Origin: Enterobacter vonholyi
GTDB taxonomy: Bacteria > Pseudomonadota > Gammaproteobacteria > Enterobacterales > Enterobacteriaceae
Length of the DNA stretch: 64,000 nucleotides
NCBI RefSeq assembly: GCF_008364555.1
Contig: NZ_VTUC01000003.1
Coordinates: 186,001-250,000, forward strand
Direction of reading: 5' to 3'
Part shown: piece after piece, positions 19,286 to 29,972 of the stretch
How positions within the stretch are numbered: the first letter of the stretch is position 1
Layout: each line of letters opens with the position of its first letter
Made by a program: the position numbers and the translations under genes
Notes under the pieces: model-generated
Seen by the model: only the letters and a program-made list of their open reading frames with translations
Told to the model about the DNA's origin: nothing
The model's database searches: none

Positions 19286-19830
19286 TGTACAGTACGCATA
19301 AATACGAACAGCTGATTGAGATTTTCGACGGCTGTTTTGCTGACGATTTTAATACCCGTCTGATTAAAGGCGACGACGAACCGATCTATCTTCCTGCAGA
19401 TGACGAGGTTCCGTATAACCGCATCGTCTTTGCCCACGGCTTTTACGCCAGCGGCTTGCACGAGATTTCGCACTGGTGCATCGCCGGAAAAGCGCGGCGC
19501 GAGCTGGTAGACTTTGGTTACTGGTACTGCCCGGACGGACGTGACGCCGCGACGCAGGGGCAGTTTGAAGATGTGGAAGTCAAACCGCAGGCGCTGGAAT
19601 GGCTGTTCTGCGTCGCGGCGGGTTTCCCGTTCAACGTCAGCTGCGATAACCTCGAAGGCGACTTCGAGCCAGACCGTATCGTCTTCCAGCGCCGCGTGCA
19701 TGCGCAGGTGATGGAATATCTTGAGAAAGGCATCCCGGAACGTCCGGCGCGCCTGATCGAGGCCTTACAGAATTATTACCACACGCCGGCGATCGCGGCG
19801 GAATGCTTCCCTTGGCCGGAAGATCTTTAA
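19285..19830 (+). CDS. epmC: EpmC, elongation factor P hydroxylase
   Basis: EpmC (YfcM) hydroxylates the lysylated Lys34 of elongation factor P after EpmA and EpmB act. The 181-residue product shows a metal-binding HEISH motif ([17 protein letters not shown]), and length matches E. coli (182). Its ATG overlaps the yfcA stop, which indicates translational coupling. Confidence 0.93.
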   Translation: MYSTHKYEQLIEIFDGCFADDFNTRLIKGDDEPIYLPADDEVPYNRIVFAHGFYASGLHEISHWCIAGKARRELVDFGYWYCPDGRDAATQGQFEDVEVKPQALEWLFCVAAGFPFNVSCDNLEGDFEPDRIVFQRRVHAQVMEYLEKGIPERPARLIEALQNYYHTPAIAAECFPWPEDL

Positions 19831-19843
19831 CAGAGGAAAGAAG

Positions 19844-20122
19844 ATGATCGCAGAATTTGAATCACGCATTCTGGCGTTAATTGATGACATGGTGGAACAC
19901 GCCAGCGATGATGAGCTGTTCGCCAGCGGTTATCTGCGTGGTCACCTGACGCTCGCGGTAGCCGAGCTTGAAGCGGGGGACGATCACTCTGCCGACGCCG
20001 TTCACGAAGAAGTGACCCGCAGCCTGGAGAAAGCCATTCAGGCCGGGGAACTCTCTCCGCGCGACCAGTCTCTGGTGCTGGGCATGTGGGACAACCTGTT
20101 CCAGCAGGCAAAAGCGAAGTAA
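19844..20122 (+). CDS. yfcL: YfcL, small acidic protein of unknown function
   Basis: The 92-residue acidic protein ([21 protein letters not shown]...) matches YfcL, which follows epmC in enterobacteria. It has no signal peptide or membrane segment and looks helical. Function is unknown. An AGAGGAAAG ribosome site precedes the ATG. It ends the operon, and a hairpin repeat separates it from convergent mnmC. Confidence 0.9.
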   Translation: MIAEFESRILALIDDMVEHASDDELFASGYLRGHLTLAVAELEAGDDHSADAVHEEVTRSLEKAIQAGELSPRDQSLVLGMWDNLFQQAKAK

Positions 20123-20130
20123 GTGTTTCA

Positions 20131-20167
20131 CCACCCTCTCCCTGTGGGAGAGGGGCGGGGTGAGGGC
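20131..20167 (+). repeat. Interspersed hairpin repeat, copy 2
   Basis: CCCTCTCCC (20134-20142) pairs with GGGAGAGGG (20146-20154), followed by GCGGGGTGAGGGC. It lies between convergent yfcL and mnmC and could act as a boundary for both transcripts. Confidence 0.85.
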
Positions 20168-20180
20168 CCCGGAACGCACC

Positions 20181-22178
20181 CTATTTAATTTTCTTCCCCT
20201 TCAGCAGTTTCCGCACCCACAATCGATTCGGATTCAGGCCCGCAAGCGTAATTCTGTCCAGCGGAATCGGCTCTCCGCTCATTTGCGAGGCTAAGACTTC
20301 GGCCAGAAGCGGCGCAGAACACAGCCCGCGAGAACCCAGCCCGCCGAGTATATACAGTTCCGGATAAAACGGAGCGCTCACCGCTTTATCCCGGTTATCA
20401 GCAAGGTTCTGATAAACCTCAAGCGTTGCCTCATAGTCCGGCACATTGCCCGCCATCGGCAGATGATCGCGGGTGGCGCAGCGCACGCCGCAGCGCGCGT
20501 CTGCGGCGCTGACGTCGACTTCTTTCGCCCACGCCGCATCCGGGAAGCAGTCAATCAGACGCTGGCGGTTCTGCGCCTGATCCACTTCGCTGTAGCGCCT
20601 ATCCGTTTTGCCACGATGATAGCTGGCCCCGATGCAGTGATGGCCGTTAGACGGATTTTGCGGCGTCAGATAGCCGTCATAGCACAGCACCTGGCGCAGT
20701 TTGCCGAGCTCAGGCGCGGTGGGAATATGGCTTACCTGGCCGCCAACAGGATAAACCGGCAACGACTCCGTCTGGGTAAACTGGCTGATGTGATGTCCGT
20801 TTGCCAGCACAACGCTGGCATGGCGTGCCTCTTTGCCATTAGCAAAACGCAGATCCCAGCATTCTGTCCGGCTCAGCGATTCAACCTTGTAGGCATACTG
20901 CACCGTCAGCCCGCGCGACTGCGCCAGGGTAATGACCGCCGCGGTCAGTTCAGCCGGGCACAGCCAGCCGCCGAGCGGATACTGAATGCCCCCACACCCG
21001 GTTTCCACGCCACAGGTGTCTTCCACCTCTTGCGCACTTACCGCGCGGGCAATCTCTTCGGGCAGGCCCAGAGACAGCATCTGCGCGATCTTCTGCTGGC
21101 TCTTCTCATCCCAGCCGAGCTGCGTGACGCCGCACCAGTCATGGTCGAAGGCCACCGGAAGCGCGTCATAAAGGCGACGAGCGAAGGTAAACGCTGCCGG
21201 GAAAAACTGGAACAGAGCCGGGTCGTGCGCGCTTAAAAGCGGATAGAGCGCCCCCTGAAGGTTGCCGGACGCGCCGCTGGCGGGCGCGTCGTCAGCACAG
21301 TAGAGCGTGACCTGCCAGCCGCGCTGGAGAAGGGCGAGCGAGAGCAGGGCGCTGGCGATCCCGCCGCCAACGATCGCTACGTCGCGCGATGCGCTCGCGC
21401 GGCGCGCAAACCAGGGCGTCTGAGCGGGGATGTCCAGCGTCTGCTCCATCCTACCGACCAGCATGTCGCGCTTGCGGCCAAAGCCTTTGGTCTTCTGCAT
21501 GGTAAAGCCCGCCTCCTGCAGTCCGCGGCGGACAAAGCCTGCCGAGGTGAAGGTGGCAAGCGTCGCGTCAGGACGCGCCAGCCGCGCCATCGCGTTAAAC
21601 AGATGCTGGCTCCACATGTCCGGGTTTTTGGCGGGGGCAAAACCGTCCAGGAACCACGCGTCGACCTTCTGATTCATCGAATCATCGAGCCTGTCGGTCA
21701 GGTCGTTGATGTCGCCGAGCCATAAGTCCAGCGTGACGCGTCCACCGTCCAACATCAGACGATGACAGCCGCCGATGTGGGGCGGCCACTGCGCCTGAAG
21801 CTGTTCTGCCCAGGGCGCAAGCTCCGGCCAGCGCTGGTGGGCAAGCCGCAGATCGTGCGCGGTGAGCGGGAATTTTTCGAAACTGATGAAATGTAATCTT
21901 TGTAGCGTAGCCTCGGGGTAAGCAGCGTGGAACTGGTTAAACGCCTGCCAGAGGGTTAAAAAATTCAGCCCGGTGCCGAATCCACTTTCCGCGACCACAA
22001 ACAGGCTCCGCGGGTGCGCCGGGAAGCGGGTGCTGAGCTGGTTTCCATCGAGGAAAACATAGCGAGTTTCTTCGAGTCCGTTATCATTAGAAAAATAGAC
22101 GTCATCAAAATCTCGGGAAACAGGTGTACCCTCAGCGTTGAATTCGAGGTTGGCGGGTTGTATAGCGTTTTGTTTCAC
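20181..22178 (-). CDS. mnmC: MnmC, bifunctional tRNA 5-methylaminomethyl-2-thiouridine synthesis protein
   Basis: MnmC finishes the mnm5s2U34 modification of tRNA. The C-terminal FAD oxidase domain removes the carboxymethyl group, and the N-terminal SAM methyltransferase domain methylates the product. The N-domain shows [11 protein letters not shown] and [14 protein letters not shown]; the FAD domain shows [18 protein letters not shown] (about residue 260 on) and [11 protein letters not shown]. An ATG-started frame runs to 22280, but homologues begin at (V/M)K...[21 protein letters not shown], so GTG at 22178 is preferred (665 residues; E. coli 668). It is divergent from fabB. Confidence 0.93.
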   Translation of the reverse strand: MKQNAIQPANLEFNAEGTPVSRDFDDVYFSNDNGLEETRYVFLDGNQLSTRFPAHPRSLFVVAESGFGTGLNFLTLWQAFNQFHAAYPEATLQRLHFISFEKFPLTAHDLRLAHQRWPELAPWAEQLQAQWPPHIGGCHRLMLDGGRVTLDLWLGDINDLTDRLDDSMNQKVDAWFLDGFAPAKNPDMWSQHLFNAMARLARPDATLATFTSAGFVRRGLQEAGFTMQKTKGFGRKRDMLVGRMEQTLDIPAQTPWFARRASASRDVAIVGGGIASALLSLALLQRGWQVTLYCADDAPASGASGNLQGALYPLLSAHDPALFQFFPAAFTFARRLYDALPVAFDHDWCGVTQLGWDEKSQQKIAQMLSLGLPEEIARAVSAQEVEDTCGVETGCGGIQYPLGGWLCPAELTAAVITLAQSRGLTVQYAYKVESLSRTECWDLRFANGKEARHASVVLANGHHISQFTQTESLPVYPVGGQVSHIPTAPELGKLRQVLCYDGYLTPQNPSNGHHCIGASYHRGKTDRRYSEVDQAQNRQRLIDCFPDAAWAKEVDVSAADARCGVRCATRDHLPMAGNVPDYEATLEVYQNLADNRDKAVSAPFYPELYILGGLGSRGLCSAPLLAEVLASQMSGEPIPLDRITLAGLNPNRLWVRKLLKGKKIK

Positions 22179-22254
22179 GTAAGTTACTCGTCTGACAGGC
22201 AGTGGCACGATCTTAACGATGTGAGTCCATCGGTGCAAATTTCCGCAGAAAATG

Positions 22255-22271
22255 TCTGATCGGACTTGTTC
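22255..22271 (+). promoter_or_regulatory. FadR activator site of fabB
   Basis: TCTGATCGGACTTGTTC corresponds to the FadR site in the E. coli fabB promoter, where FadR activates unsaturated fatty-acid synthesis. It lies immediately upstream of the FabR palindrome. Confidence 0.65.
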
Positions 22272-22272
22272 G

Positions 22273-22288
22273 GCGTACAAGTGTACGC
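22273..22288 (+). promoter_or_regulatory. FabR operator of fabB
   Basis: GCGTACAAGTGTACGC is a near-perfect palindrome (GCGTAC-4-GTACGC) matching the known FabR operator. FabR represses fabB according to the acyl-chain pool. Confidence 0.8.
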
Positions 22289-22336
22289 TATTGTGCGACT
22301 CGAAACTTACTATAGTGCGACTTACAGAGGTATTGA

Positions 22337-23554
22337 ATGAAACGTGCAGTGATTACTGGCCTGGGCATTGTTTCCAGCATCGGTAATAACCAGCAGGAAG
22401 TCCTGGCATCTCTGCGTGAAGGACGCTCCGGGATCACTTTCTCTGAAGAGTTTAAAGATTCAGGTATGCGTAGCCACGTATGGGGTAACGTCAAACTGGA
22501 CACCACCGGTTTGATCGACCGCAAAGTGGTTCGTTTCATGAACGATGCCTCTATTTATGCTTATCTCTCCATGCAGGAAGCGATCAAAGATTCCGGCCTG
22601 AGCGAAGAGGTTTATCAGAACAACCCGCGCGTGGGTCTGATTGCCGGTTCCGGCGGCTCATCTAAAGCGCAGGTATTCGGTGCTGACGCAATGCGTAGCC
22701 CGCGTGGTCTGAAAGCGGTAGGTCCGTACGTGGTTACTAAAGCCATGGGTTCTGCGGTTTCCGCGTGCCTGGCGACCCCGTTCAAAATCCACGGTGTGAA
22801 CTACTCCATCAGCTCCGCGTGTGCGACCTCCGCACACTGTATCGGTAACGCTGTTGAGCAGATCCAGCTGGGTAAACAGGACATCGTATTTGCTGGCGGC
22901 GGCGAAGAGCTGGGCTGGGAAATGGCCTGTGAATTCGACGCGATGGGCGCACTGTCCACCAAGTACAATGAAACCCCGGATAAAGCCTCCCGTACCTATG
23001 ATGCGCACCGTGACGGTTTCGTCATCGCGGGCGGCGGCGGTATGGTTGTGGTTGAAGAACTGGAGCACGCCCTGGCACGTGGCGCGCACATCTACGCTGA
23101 AATCGTTGGCTACGGTGCGACGTCTGACGGTGCCGACATGGTTGCGCCATCCGGCGAAGGCGCGGTGCGCTGCATGAAGATGGCGATGCACGGCGTTGAC
23201 ACCCCAATCGACTACCTGAACTCCCACGGTACCTCTACTCCTGTAGGCGACGTGAAAGAGCTGGGTGCGATCCGTGAAGTCTTCGGCGACAACAGCCCGG
23301 CGATCTCCGCGACTAAAGCCATGACCGGTCACTCTCTGGGTGCGGCTGGCGTGCAGGAAGCGATCTACTCTCTGCTGATGCTGGAAAACGGCTTTATCGC
23401 GCCAAGCATCAACATTGAAGAGATGGACGAGCAGGCTGCCGGCCTGAACATCGTGACCAAACCAACGGAAGCGACGCTGACTACCGTCATGTCAAACAGC
23501 TTCGGCTTCGGTGGCACCAACGCCACGCTGGTTATGCGTAAGCTGAAAGCATAA
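22337..23554 (+). CDS. fabB: FabB, 3-oxoacyl-ACP synthase I
   Basis: FabB condenses malonyl-ACP with acyl-ACP and is essential for unsaturated fatty-acid synthesis. The 405-residue product has the condensing-enzyme triad: Cys162 in [10 protein letters not shown], then His in [11 protein letters not shown] and His in [10 protein letters not shown]. It is one residue shorter than E. coli FabB, in the GSGGSS turn near residue 107. GAGG lies seven bases before the ATG. The upstream region carries both FadR and FabR sites; a strong terminator follows. Confidence 0.97.
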   Translation: MKRAVITGLGIVSSIGNNQQEVLASLREGRSGITFSEEFKDSGMRSHVWGNVKLDTTGLIDRKVVRFMNDASIYAYLSMQEAIKDSGLSEEVYQNNPRVGLIAGSGGSSKAQVFGADAMRSPRGLKAVGPYVVTKAMGSAVSACLATPFKIHGVNYSISSACATSAHCIGNAVEQIQLGKQDIVFAGGGEELGWEMACEFDAMGALSTKYNETPDKASRTYDAHRDGFVIAGGGGMVVVEELEHALARGAHIYAEIVGYGATSDGADMVAPSGEGAVRCMKMAMHGVDTPIDYLNSHGTSTPVGDVKELGAIREVFGDNSPAISATKAMTGHSLGAAGVQEAIYSLLMLENGFIAPSINIEEMDEQAAGLNIVTKPTEATLTTVMSNSFGFGGTNATLVMRKLKA

Positions 23555-23572
23555 GCTTTAAGTTTGATTCCG

Positions 23573-23600
23573 AAAGGGAGCCATAAGGCTCCCTTTTTTA
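23573..23600 (+). terminator. Rho-independent terminator of fabB
   Basis: AAAGGGAGCC (23573-23582) pairs with GGCTCCCTTT (23587-23596) around loop ATAA, followed by TTTT. Confidence 0.92.
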
Positions 23601-23761
23601 TGCATTGACAAGCGGCTGATCTCACAGGCAAACTTCACCCCTCAACATTATCCTCACGATAATGCGTAAGCGTTTAACGTCAACCAACGCGCCTTAATCC
23701 TGATAACCAGGTAGAGGGGGCGTGGCATTTTCCCGCCTTACTCTTCATTTCGGAGTAAAGC

Positions 23762-24940
23762 ATGACTGCAGTAACTCAAACAGAAACAACCCCTTCAGCG
23801 AACGTCTCGCTGTTCCGTATCGCCTTTGCGGTATTCCTGACCTATATGACCGTTGGCCTGCCGCTGCCGGTGATCCCGCTTTTCGTTCATCAGGAACTGG
23901 GCTATGGCAACACCATGGTCGGCATTGCCGTGGGCATTCAGTTTTTAGCCACGGTATTAACCCGCGGTTACGCCGGACGTCTGGCGGATCAGCACGGTGC
24001 CAAGCGCTCGGCGCTGCAGGGCATGTTTGCCTGCGGGCTGGCGGGCGGCGCTTGGCTGCTGGCGGCTCTACTGCCGGTCGATGCCGCGTATAAATTTGCG
24101 CTGCTGGTGCTGGGCCGTTTAATCCTGGGCTTCGGTGAAAGCCAGCTGCTGACCGGCACCCTGACCTGGGGAATGGGGCTGGTGGGGCCTGCTCGTTCCG
24201 GTAAGGTGATGTCCTGGAACGGTATGGCCATCTATGGCGCGCTGGCTGCCGGTGCGCCGCTTGGGCTGCTTATCAATAGCCAGTTTGGATTTGCGGCATT
24301 GGCCGCAACCACCATGGTTTTACCTCTGCTGGCGTGGGCGTTTAACGGCTCGGTGCGTAAGGTGCCCGCGCACAAAGGCGAGCGACCTTCCCTGTGGAGC
24401 GTGGTAGGCCAAATCTGGCAGCCGGGTCTTGGCCTGGCGCTGCAGGGCGTGGGTTTTGCGGTGATTGGGACGTTCGTTTCGCTCTATTTTATGAGCCGTG
24501 GCTGGGCGATGGCCGGTTTTACGCTCACCGCTTTTGGCGGCGCGTTTGTACTAATGCGCGTCTTCTTCGGCTGGATGCCGGATCGCTTTGGCGGCGTGAA
24601 GGTGGCGGTGGCGTCGCTGGTGATTGAGACCATCGGTCTGCTGCTGCTGTGGAATGCTCCCGTGGCTTCCGTTGCGTTGTTTGGTGCGGCGCTGACCGGC
24701 TGCGGCTGTTCACTGATCTTCCCGGCGCTGGGTGTTGAAGTGGTGAAGCGCGTGGCCCCGCAGGTACGCGGTACGGCGCTGGGCGGCTATGCGGCGTTTC
24801 AGGATATCTCATACGGGGTAACCGGGCCGCTGGCCGGGGTGTTAGCCACCTCGTTTGGCTATCCGTCCGTCTTCCTGGCAGGTGCGGTTTCCGCGGTGGT
24901 TGGGATTGTGGTCACGCTGGTGGCGTTTCGCAGGACTTGA
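23762..24940 (+). CDS. yfcJ: YfcJ, major facilitator superfamily transporter
   Basis: This 392-residue inner-membrane protein has about 12 hydrophobic segments and an MFS loop motif ([15 protein letters not shown] after segment 2). It closely matches E. coli YfcJ, of the YfcJ/YhhS branch. Related members are linked to arabinose efflux, but no substrate is shown here. It lies between fabB and flk as in E. coli and is followed by a REP element. Confidence 0.9.
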   Translation: MTAVTQTETTPSANVSLFRIAFAVFLTYMTVGLPLPVIPLFVHQELGYGNTMVGIAVGIQFLATVLTRGYAGRLADQHGAKRSALQGMFACGLAGGAWLLAALLPVDAAYKFALLVLGRLILGFGESQLLTGTLTWGMGLVGPARSGKVMSWNGMAIYGALAAGAPLGLLINSQFGFAALAATTMVLPLLAWAFNGSVRKVPAHKGERPSLWSVVGQIWQPGLGLALQGVGFAVIGTFVSLYFMSRGWAMAGFTLTAFGGAFVLMRVFFGWMPDRFGGVKVAVASLVIETIGLLLLWNAPVASVALFGAALTGCGCSLIFPALGVEVVKRVAPQVRGTALGGYAAFQDISYGVTGPLAGVLATSFGYPSVFLAGAVSAVVGIVVTLVAFRRT

Positions 24941-24946
24941 GCCGTT

Positions 24947-24977
24947 GTAGGCCCGGTAAGCGCAGCGCCACCGGGCC
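24947..24977. repeat. REP element (GCCCGGT...ACCGGGC)
   Basis: GTAGGCCCGGTAAGCG is followed by the arm ACCGGGC. It is the classic enterobacterial REP/PU palindrome, lying between convergent yfcJ and flk. Related copies occur at 49985 and 57414. Confidence 0.85.
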
Positions 24978-24982
24978 AAACC

Positions 24983-25987
24983 TCAGACAACCAGCCAGAA
25001 AATCGCCAGTGCAATCAGTAGCGCAATAAACATCAATCCCGGACGCGCGGAGAGCGTTCTGAAGGTTTCCACGACCGGCGCAAACAGCGGGCTGTAGATC
25101 GGCTGAATGTTTCTCACCTCCGGCACGCCGCCTTCACGCTCTGCGCGGCGAACGAAGATCTGGTTGAGCAGATCCTGCACCTGCGCGGTGGTCAGTACCG
25201 TCTGCGGCGTGGCCTGCCAGTTTTGCTGAGCGTATTCCCGAATCACCTCGAACTCGTGCGGCTCAAGCGGCTGTTTCAGCGCGGCCTGGACGGTATGCAG
25301 GGTAGGGGCGCTCTGGGTGCTGAGCGTCTGGCGCGCCTGAAGCCAGGTCACCAGATGAGTAAACTGTTTGGCTGGGATTAACTCACCCGCCTTCACGCCG
25401 GACAGTTCCAGCATGGATTGCCAGATAAGCTTCGTTGGTTCACCGGTGGCCGCTGCCAGCTTCGTCACCATCTGCTTGAGCGTATTGTGCTCGGCGGGCA
25501 GCAGAGGACGCTCGGTCGCCGGGCGCACCTGTGGCTGCGGAATAGACAGCTCGTTATTCTGCAGCAGGGTCAGCACGGTTTTGAGCTGGTCGGGCGTCAG
25601 CTGGCCCAGCGCGGTCTGACCATACTGCTGGCGAATAAAATCACTCACCGCCTGGCGATTATTTCCCTGGCCCAGCAGCTCCGTCAGCTGAGAAACAATC
25701 TGGCGCGTGGTGTGGTTCTGCTGCGCGGTCGTAATACGCTGGTTCAGATTTTGTTCGGCCGCCGGGAAATGGCGCGACTGCAGCGGTGCGTCGTTCCTCA
25801 CGCCTAAATCATGCTTCACCCCGGCCCAGACTTCCGCGTTTTGCTGCGAAGTCAGCGCAATCAGGCGCGTGATCAGTCGCTCCAGCACGGTGCGCTGTTG
25901 CGTGGATAGCGGTTGTTCACCGGCAACGTTTGGCGTGACCGGGCCTTCACCCGGAGGGCGTGGCGGCGTACCTGAAATGGGCTGCAT
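24983..25987 (-). CDS. flk: Flk, regulator of flagellar hook-to-filament switch
   Basis: Flk (RflH) prevents premature secretion of late flagellar substrates in Salmonella. The 334-residue product has a proline-rich N-terminus ([16 protein letters not shown]), a long Gln-rich soluble region and a single C-terminal membrane anchor ([17 protein letters not shown]), matching E. coli Flk. A TTG six bases upstream is in frame; the AGGA spacing favours the ATG at 25987. It is divergent from pdxB. Confidence 0.9.
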   Translation of the reverse strand: MQPISGTPPRPPGEGPVTPNVAGEQPLSTQQRTVLERLITRLIALTSQQNAEVWAGVKHDLGVRNDAPLQSRHFPAAEQNLNQRITTAQQNHTTRQIVSQLTELLGQGNNRQAVSDFIRQQYGQTALGQLTPDQLKTVLTLLQNNELSIPQPQVRPATERPLLPAEHNTLKQMVTKLAAATGEPTKLIWQSMLELSGVKAGELIPAKQFTHLVTWLQARQTLSTQSAPTLHTVQAALKQPLEPHEFEVIREYAQQNWQATPQTVLTTAQVQDLLNQIFVRRAEREGGVPEVRNIQPIYSPLFAPVVETFRTLSARPGLMFIALLIALAIFWLVV

Positions 25988-26100
25988 CGTCAAAAATCCT
26001 TAAAGTCAAAACTCAGCGTAAACCTGGCAGACGTATATGCCTGGCGGCCAGATTATGGCACACTTGGCAGGTTTTCTTCCTCTCAAACAGGTACTCAGAC

Positions 26101-27237
26101 GTGAAAATCCTCGTTGATGAAAATATGCCTTACGCCAGTGAGCTGTTTAGCCGCCTGGGTAACGTTAAGGCTGTTCCTGGTCGCCCGATCCCGGTCAACG
26201 AACTGGACGATGCCGACGCCCTGATGGTGCGCTCGGTGACCAAGGTAAATGAGGCGTTGCTCGCCGGTAAGGCGATTAAGTTCGTTGGGACCGCAACGGC
26301 AGGGACCGATCATGTGGATGATAAATGGCTGAAGCAGGCCGGAATCGGTTTTTCCGCCGCACCGGGCTGCAACGCCATTGCCGTCGTGGAATACGTTTTC
26401 TCCTCTCTGCTGATGCTGGCCGAGCGCGACGGTTTTGCGCTGAAAGACCGCACCGTGGGGATTGTCGGCGTGGGTAACGTCGGCGGGCGCCTGCAAAAGC
26501 GCCTTGAAGCGTTAGGGATCCGCACTCTGCTGTGCGATCCGCCGCGCAAAGACAACGGCGAGGACGGGGATTTCCGCTCGCTGGACGAGCTGGTTGAACA
26601 GTGTGACGTGCTGACGTTCCACACGCCGCTGTTTAAAGAGGGTCCGTATAAGTCGCTGCATCTTGCCGATGAGGCGCTCATTCGCCGTCTGAAGGCTGGC
26701 ACTATTCTGATAAATGCCTGTCGTGGTCCGGTAGTCGATAACGCCGCGCTGCTGACGTGTCTGAACGAAGGACAAGACCTCCGCGTGGTGCTGGACGTCT
26801 GGGAGCCGGAGCCGGACCTCAACGTTGAGCTGCTTAACAAGGTGGACGTGGGCACCGCGCATATCGCCGGTTATACCCTTGAAGGGAAAGCCCGCGGCAC
26901 GACGCAGGTCTTCGAGGCCTACAGCGCGTTTATCGGCCATCCGCAGCAGGTGGCGCTGGATACCTTACTCCCCGCGCCTGAATTTGGCCGCATTACTCTC
27001 CACGGCCCGCTCGATCAGGCAACGCTGAAAAGGCTGGTGCATTTGGTGTATGATGTGCGCCGCGATGATGCGCTGCTGCGTAAAGTGGCGGGGATCCCGG
27101 GCGAGTTTGATAAGCTGCGCAAGAACTACGTTGAGCGCCGCGAGTGGTCTTCCCTGTATGTGATGTGCGACGACGCCCCGGCGGCGATGCTGCTGCACAA
27201 GCTGGGGTTTAACGCCGTTCATCACCCGGCGCATTAA
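26101..27237 (+). CDS. pdxB: PdxB, erythronate-4-phosphate dehydrogenase
   Basis: PdxB oxidises 4-phosphoerythronate to 2-oxo-3-hydroxy-4-phosphobutanoate in pyridoxal 5'-phosphate synthesis. The 378-residue product has the D-2-hydroxyacid dehydrogenase NAD motif [12 protein letters not shown] (near residue 121), the [10 protein letters not shown] block and [10 protein letters not shown] (catalytic His). A longer frame opens at 25960, but homologues start at (M)[11 protein letters not shown], placing a GTG start at 26101. It leads the pdxB-usg-truA-dedA-accD gene run. Confidence 0.95.
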   Translation: MKILVDENMPYASELFSRLGNVKAVPGRPIPVNELDDADALMVRSVTKVNEALLAGKAIKFVGTATAGTDHVDDKWLKQAGIGFSAAPGCNAIAVVEYVFSSLLMLAERDGFALKDRTVGIVGVGNVGGRLQKRLEALGIRTLLCDPPRKDNGEDGDFRSLDELVEQCDVLTFHTPLFKEGPYKSLHLADEALIRRLKAGTILINACRGPVVDNAALLTCLNEGQDLRVVLDVWEPEPDLNVELLNKVDVGTAHIAGYTLEGKARGTTQVFEAYSAFIGHPQQVALDTLLPAPEFGRITLHGPLDQATLKRLVHLVYDVRRDDALLRKVAGIPGEFDKLRKNYVERREWSSLYVMCDDAPAAMLLHKLGFNAVHHPAH

Positions 27238-27252
27238 TGTCTTCTTAATGCT

Positions 27253-27285
27253 CCCTGTCGGATACTCCGACAGGGACGCTTTTTT
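27253..27285 (+). terminator. Terminator between pdxB and usg
   Basis: CCCTGTCGGA (27253-27262) pairs with TCCGACAGGG (27266-27275), followed by T6 after ACGC. It may be partial, letting some readthrough reach usg. Confidence 0.85.
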
Positions 27286-27304
27286 ATTTCTGGAGTAAAC
27301 CACC

Positions 27305-28318
27305 ATGTCTGAAGGCTGGAACATTGCCATTTTAGGTGCCACGGGTGCCGTGGGCGAAGCCCTGCTCGAAACGCTTGCTGAGCGTCAGTTCCCGGTGGGC
27401 GATATCTATGCGCTGGCGCGTACCGATAGCGCGGGTGAGCATCTGCGTTTTAACAGTAAATCCGTCATGGTTCAGGATGCGGCGGCGTTCGACTGGACGC
27501 AGGCGCAGCTGGCGTTTTTCGCTGCAGGTGCTGAAGCCACTGCGGCGTACGTTGAAGAGGCGACCAACGCAGGCTGCCTGGTGATTGACCTGAGCGGCCT
27601 GTTCTCCATGGAGCCGGATGTGCCGCTGGTGGTGCCGGACGTGAACCCGTTTGTGCTGGCTGACTACCGCAACCGTAACGTCATTGCGGTGCCGAACAGC
27701 CTGACCAGCCAGCTGCTGACTGCACTGAAACCGCTAATCGACGACGGCGGCCTGTCGCGCATTACCGTCACCAGCCTGCTGTCGGCGTCCGCAAACGGCA
27801 AAAAGGCCGTTGACGCGCTGGCCGGGCAGAGCGCGAAGCTGCTGAACGGCATTCCGATTGATGAAGATGATTTCTTTGGCCGCCAGCTGGCGTTCAACAT
27901 GCTGCCGCTATTGCCGGATCGCGAGGGCTCCGTGCGCGAAGAGCGCCGTATCGTCGATGAGGTGCGTAAAATTCTGCAGGACGATGGCCTGATGATCTCC
28001 GCAAACGTCGTACAGTCCCCGGTCTTCTACGGTCATGCGCAGATGGTCGGCTTTGAAGCGCTGCGTCCGCTGGCGGCAGAAGAGGCGCGCGATGCGTTTG
28101 GCCGCGGGGAAGACATCGTCCTCTCTGAAGAGAGCGAGTTCCCGACCCAGGTGGGCGATGCTACCGGTAGCGCGCATCTTTCCGTTGGCTGCGTGCGTAA
28201 CGACTACGGTATGCCGGAGCAGGTCCAGTTCTGGTCCGTTGCCGACAACGTTCGTTTCGGCGGCGCGCTGATGGCGGTCAAGATCGCTGAAAAACTGGTG
28301 CAGGAGTACCTGTACTGA
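27305..28318 (+). CDS. usg: Usg, aspartate-semialdehyde dehydrogenase-like protein lacking the catalytic cysteine
   Basis: The 337-residue product has the N-terminal NAD(P) fold of aspartate-semialdehyde dehydrogenase ([17 protein letters not shown]) and the family C-terminal domain. Where active enzymes have the PNCS(T)-type catalytic cysteine, this protein reads [10 protein letters not shown], with no cysteine. That is also true of E. coli Usg and suggests it is not a functional dehydrogenase of that type. Its stop overlaps the truA start by one base (TGATG). Confidence 0.93.
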   Translation: MSEGWNIAILGATGAVGEALLETLAERQFPVGDIYALARTDSAGEHLRFNSKSVMVQDAAAFDWTQAQLAFFAAGAEATAAYVEEATNAGCLVIDLSGLFSMEPDVPLVVPDVNPFVLADYRNRNVIAVPNSLTSQLLTALKPLIDDGGLSRITVTSLLSASANGKKAVDALAGQSAKLLNGIPIDEDDFFGRQLAFNMLPLLPDREGSVREERRIVDEVRKILQDDGLMISANVVQSPVFYGHAQMVGFEALRPLAAEEARDAFGRGEDIVLSEESEFPTQVGDATGSAHLSVGCVRNDYGMPEQVQFWSVADNVRFGGALMAVKIAEKLVQEYLY

Positions 28319-29130
28319 TGTCAGACGTGGAACAAAAGCCGGTTCATAAAATTGCCCTCGGTATTGAGTACGATGGCAGTAAATATTATGGCTGGCAGCG
28401 TCAGAATGAGGTGCGCAGCGTTCAGGAGAAGCTGGAGAAAGCGCTCTCTCAGGTGGCAAACGAGCCGATTAACGTCCTGTGCGCAGGCCGTACGGATGCC
28501 GGCGTTCACGGCACGGGGCAGGTGGTTCACTTTGAAACCACCGCCGTGCGTAAGGATGCCGCCTGGACGCTGGGTGTAAATGCGAATTTACCTGGTGACA
28601 TTGCGGTGCGCTGGGTGAAAGCTGTGCCGGATGATTTTCACGCGCGCTTTAGCGCCACGGCGCGCCGTTACCGCTACGTCATCTACAACCAGCGCCTGCG
28701 TCCGGCTGTGTTAAGCCAGGGCGTGACGCATTTTTATGAACCGCTCGACGCAGAACGTATGCATCGCGCGGCGCAGTGTCTGATTGGTGAAAATGACTTT
28801 ACCTCGTTTCGTGCGGTTCAGTGTCAATCCCGTACGCCGTGGCGCAATGTCATGCACATCAACGTCAGCCGTTTTGGCGCGTATGTGGTGGTGGATATCA
28901 AAGCCAATGCCTTTGTACATCATATGGTTCGGAATATTGTGGGCAGCCTGATGGAAGTAGGTGCCGGACACCAGCCGGAGAGCTGGATTGCAGACCTGCT
29001 GGCAGCGAAGGACAGAACGCTTGCGGCAGCCACGGCGAAAGCGGAAGGATTGTATCTGGTCTCAGTAGACTATCCGGAACGATTTGACCTGCCGAAACCG
29101 CCAATGGGCCCGCTGTTTTTAGCGGACTAA
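28318..29130 (+). CDS. truA: TruA, tRNA pseudouridine(38-40) synthase
   Basis: TruA isomerises uridines 38, 39 and 40 in tRNA anticodon arms. The 270-residue product has the catalytic Asp60 in [11 protein letters not shown] and the family motifs [12 protein letters not shown] and MVRNIVGSL. Length equals E. coli TruA. Its ATG overlaps the usg stop, so translation is coupled. Confidence 0.97.
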   Translation: MSDVEQKPVHKIALGIEYDGSKYYGWQRQNEVRSVQEKLEKALSQVANEPINVLCAGRTDAGVHGTGQVVHFETTAVRKDAAWTLGVNANLPGDIAVRWVKAVPDDFHARFSATARRYRYVIYNQRLRPAVLSQGVTHFYEPLDAERMHRAAQCLIGENDFTSFRAVQCQSRTPWRNVMHINVSRFGAYVVVDIKANAFVHHMVRNIVGSLMEVGAGHQPESWIADLLAAKDRTLAAATAKAEGLYLVSVDYPERFDLPKPPMGPLFLAD

Positions 29131-29158
29131 ACAAAGGTGCAATAAGGGCTTAGACAAT

Positions 29159-29818
29159 ATGGACGTAATACGTTTTCTGATTGATTTCATTCTGCATATT
29201 GATGTTCACCTGGCGGAGCTGGTCGCGCAGTACGGCGTCTGGGTTTACGCCATTCTGTTCCTCATTCTGTTTTGTGAAACCGGTCTGGTCGTTACCCCAT
29301 TCCTGCCAGGGGATTCACTGCTGTTCGTTGCCGGGGCGTTATCGGCGTTACCCACCAATGACCTGAACGTGCATCTTATGGTTGTGCTGATGGTAATTGC
29401 CGCCATTGTCGGTGATGCGGTCAACTATACGATTGGTCGCGTATTCGGTGAGCGGCTTTTCAGCAATCCGGATTCGAAAATTTTCCGTCGCAGCTATTTA
29501 GATAAAACCCATGCGTTTTATGAACGCCATGGCGGTAAAACCATTATCCTTGCGCGTTTTGTGCCTATTGTGCGTACATTTGCACCCTTTGTGGCGGGAA
29601 TGGGACATATGTCCTATCGTCATTTTGCCATGTATAACGTCGTGGGGGCGCTGCTGTGGGTACTGCTGTTTACCTATGCGGGTTACCTGTTTGGCGATCT
29701 CCCAGTTGTTCAGGAAAACCTTAAGTTACTGATTGTAGCGATTATTGTGCTTTCCGTACTGCCTGGCGTTATCGAAATTATTCGTCACAAACGTGCGGCG
29801 GCAAAACAAGCGAAGTAA
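29159..29818 (+). CDS. dedA: DedA, DedA-family inner-membrane protein
   Basis: DedA-family proteins are inner-membrane proteins linked to lipid-carrier flipping and membrane potential. The 219-residue product has several hydrophobic segments and the family signatures ([22 protein letters not shown], and [24 protein letters not shown] with conserved arginines). It lies 28 bases after truA and before accD, as in E. coli. Confidence 0.93.
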   Translation: MDVIRFLIDFILHIDVHLAELVAQYGVWVYAILFLILFCETGLVVTPFLPGDSLLFVAGALSALPTNDLNVHLMVVLMVIAAIVGDAVNYTIGRVFGERLFSNPDSKIFRRSYLDKTHAFYERHGGKTIILARFVPIVRTFAPFVAGMGHMSYRHFAMYNVVGALLWVLLFTYAGYLFGDLPVVQENLKLLIVAIIVLSVLPGVIEIIRHKRAAAKQAK

Positions 29819-29972
29819 ATGCACGCTGGCGGTTCGACCACTTTTTTATCCAAAGTTTCGGGCTGTTATGTTTTAATGTGCAACATTCATGGTCTGTTGG
29901 AGGCAAAAATGGCATTATTCGCCTCTTATAGCAAAACTGGCATACGACCAGGTTCAGGCAGAAAGGTTATCA

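Noticed and set aside
22179..22280. 34-residue extension of MnmC from an ATG at 22280
   Set aside because: Homologues start at the GTG at 22178, and the extension would run through the fabB FadR and FabR sites.
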